NCBI RefSeq assembly: GCF_029893635.1
Contig: NZ_JARXYR010000002.1
Coordinates: 3,075,001 to 3,139,000 of the forward strand
Origin: Variovorax sp. TBS-050B
Lineage (GTDB): Bacteria; Pseudomonadota; Gammaproteobacteria; Burkholderiales; Burkholderiaceae_C
DNA: 64,000 bases
Direction of reading: 5' to 3'
Below, piece by piece: positions 63,274 to 64,000 of the stretch. A model generated the notes under the pieces. It was not told where the DNA came from and did not search any database. It worked only from the letters and a program-made list of their open reading frames with translations. The position numbers and the translations under genes are program-made. Positions within the stretch are counted from its first letter, which is position 1, and each line of letters opens with the position of its first letter.

Positions 63274-64000
63274 CTATTTGGGCGAAGCAGGATTCGCGTT
63301 TTGCGTATCCGCGCCCGGCGGCCGCGCGAGCACCGCGGCCACGCCGGCCGCCGCGCGCGAGAGCGCCTCGGGCGCGCGGTGGCACAGCACGAACTGGCGC
63401 CGTGCCCAGTCGCCGCGGATCGCGAGCCGCGCGAAGCGGCTGCCGCCGGCCACATGGCGCGCGATGGCCGCGGGCATCACGCCGATGCCGAGGTTCTGCG
63501 CCACCAGCGCCGCGATGCTGTCGAAGCCGCCCACGCGCATGCGCATGCGCAGCAGCTGGCCGGCTTCGTCGGCAAGCCGTTCCAGCATGAGCGAGATCGC
63601 GGAGCCTTCGCTGAGCACGATCAGGTCGCAGCCCAGGATGTCCTCGATCGCCACCTGGCGCCGCCGCGCGAGCGGATGCGCGCGCGCGGTCACCGCGACG
63701 AGTTCGTCGCTGCGGTAGGGCAGCGTCGGCAGCTCGATCGCGCCGAGGCCGGCCTCGTAGATGCCGATGTCCACCGTGCCGCGCCGCAGCGCCTGCTGCA
63801 CCACCTGGCTGTTCATTTCCTGCAGGTCGATGCGCACGCCAGGGCAGGCGGCGGCGCAGCGCTCGATGTCCTGCGGCATGAACTGGATCACCGCCGACTT
63901 CGGCGCCGCCACGCGCACCACGCCCTGCTCGCCGCCGAGGTAGGAGGCCGCGTCGTCCTGCATGCGCAGCACCGTGTGCGTGATGCTGCGCGCATGCGCG
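63274..64000 (-). CDS. LysR family regulator, C-terminal part (5' end outside window)
   Basis: The frame is open to the right edge, so the winged-helix domain lies outside. What is visible is the LysR substrate-binding domain: GVVRVAAPKSAVIQFMPQDI, CPGVRIDLQEMNSQVVQQAL, RRGTVDIGIYEAGLG, and VAQNLGIGVMPAAIARHVAG. Transcribed in the same direction as the Bug-CoA-transferase-hydratase unit, 68 bp upstream of the Bug start; regulators of this family usually point away from their targets, so the link is likely but not certain. Confidence 0.9.
   Translation of the reverse strand, partial: AHARSITHTVLRMQDDAASYLGGEQGVVRVAAPKSAVIQFMPQDIERCAAACPGVRIDLQEMNSQVVQQALRRGTVDIGIYEAGLGAIELPTLPYRSDELVAVTARAHPLARRRQVAIEDILGCDLIVLSEGSAISLMLERLADEAGQLLRMRMRVGGFDSIAALVAQNLGIGVMPAAIARHVAGGSRFARLAIRGDWARRQFVLCHRAPEALSRAAAGVAAVLARPPGADTQNANPASPK

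Overview
This window is about 64 kb of GC-rich (close to 70 percent) chromosomal DNA, densely packed with genes and reading like the core-plus-catabolic genome of a free-living betaproteobacterium. Comamonadaceae, most likely Variovorax or a near relative, is my inference from the gene mix: two orphan Bug/TctC receptors, TRAP and TAXI receptors, many small LysR/GntR/MarR/MerR-controlled catabolic units, an egtB-egtD pair, and structured GC-rich intergenic repeats. I see no rRNA, tRNA, CRISPR array, insertion sequence or phage gene.

Layout. 1-2.6 kb: Entner-Doudoroff operon (edd partial, eda, HAD hydrolase). 2.7-3.8 kb: glyoxalase I and a glutathione S-transferase. 3.9-7.4 kb: ferric-iron ABC importer with a Fur-box promoter. 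7.4-12.0 kb: nitroreductase and thioesterase facing marR-MFS-MATE across a perfect MarR-type palindrome. 12.1-13.1 kb: SDR and a His/Tyr/Pro-rich exported protein. 13.2-22.4 kb: a sugar-acid catabolic locus. One arm holds an IlvD/Edd dehydratase, dgoK, a frameshifted dgoA and a class II aldolase; the divergent arm holds a GntR regulator, a complete TRAP importer and an enolase-superfamily dehydratase. 22.6-30.1 kb: EEP hydrolase, lipoprotein, RhlE helicase, an AT-richer SGNH lipoprotein, frameshifted ettA, a CMD protein and its MerR regulator. 30.2-37.5 kb: membrane-anchored TAXI receptor with a NylC/DmpA-type peptidase, a DadA-like oxidase, a chain of overlapping genes (DUF1439, GlpQ, unknown, DUF411) and DUF72. 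37.5-41.2 kb: GntR-controlled amino-acid ABC importer. 41.3-46.1 kb: Bug receptor, acyl-CoA ligase, nuclease, NDH-2. 46.2-49.7 kb: ergothioneine genes egtB-egtD followed by DUF427 and an amino-acid-hydroxylase-like 2OG dioxygenase. 49.8-56.6 kb: small housekeeping and stress genes. 56.7-64 kb: two LysR-linked catabolic units (MHS transporter with DUF2817; Bug receptor with CoA transferase and enoyl-CoA hydratase).

How the genes work together. The sugar-acid locus imports an aldonate by TRAP, dehydrates it (two unrelated dehydratases are present), phosphorylates the 2-keto-3-deoxy acid with DgoK and cleaves it with DgoA, joining central metabolism where edd/eda also feed in. Several units have a regulator placed beside the genes it probably controls, with a visible palindrome (8748-8776, 17376-17385, 30148-30161, 41188-41199).

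Most notable. (1) Four conserved genes (dgoA, ettA, an MFS gene, an enoyl-CoA hydratase gene) each carry exactly one extra G/C base, a pattern that points to sequence error or very recent mutation. (2) Two related ~125-bp inverted-repeat elements fill two convergent spacers. (3) An 18-bp direct-repeat operator-like motif appears upstream of two unrelated loci. (4) The egt cluster has a coupled DUF427/2OG-dioxygenase extension. (5) A MerR gene appears to have a 19-bp-spacer promoter giving a nearly leaderless mRNA.
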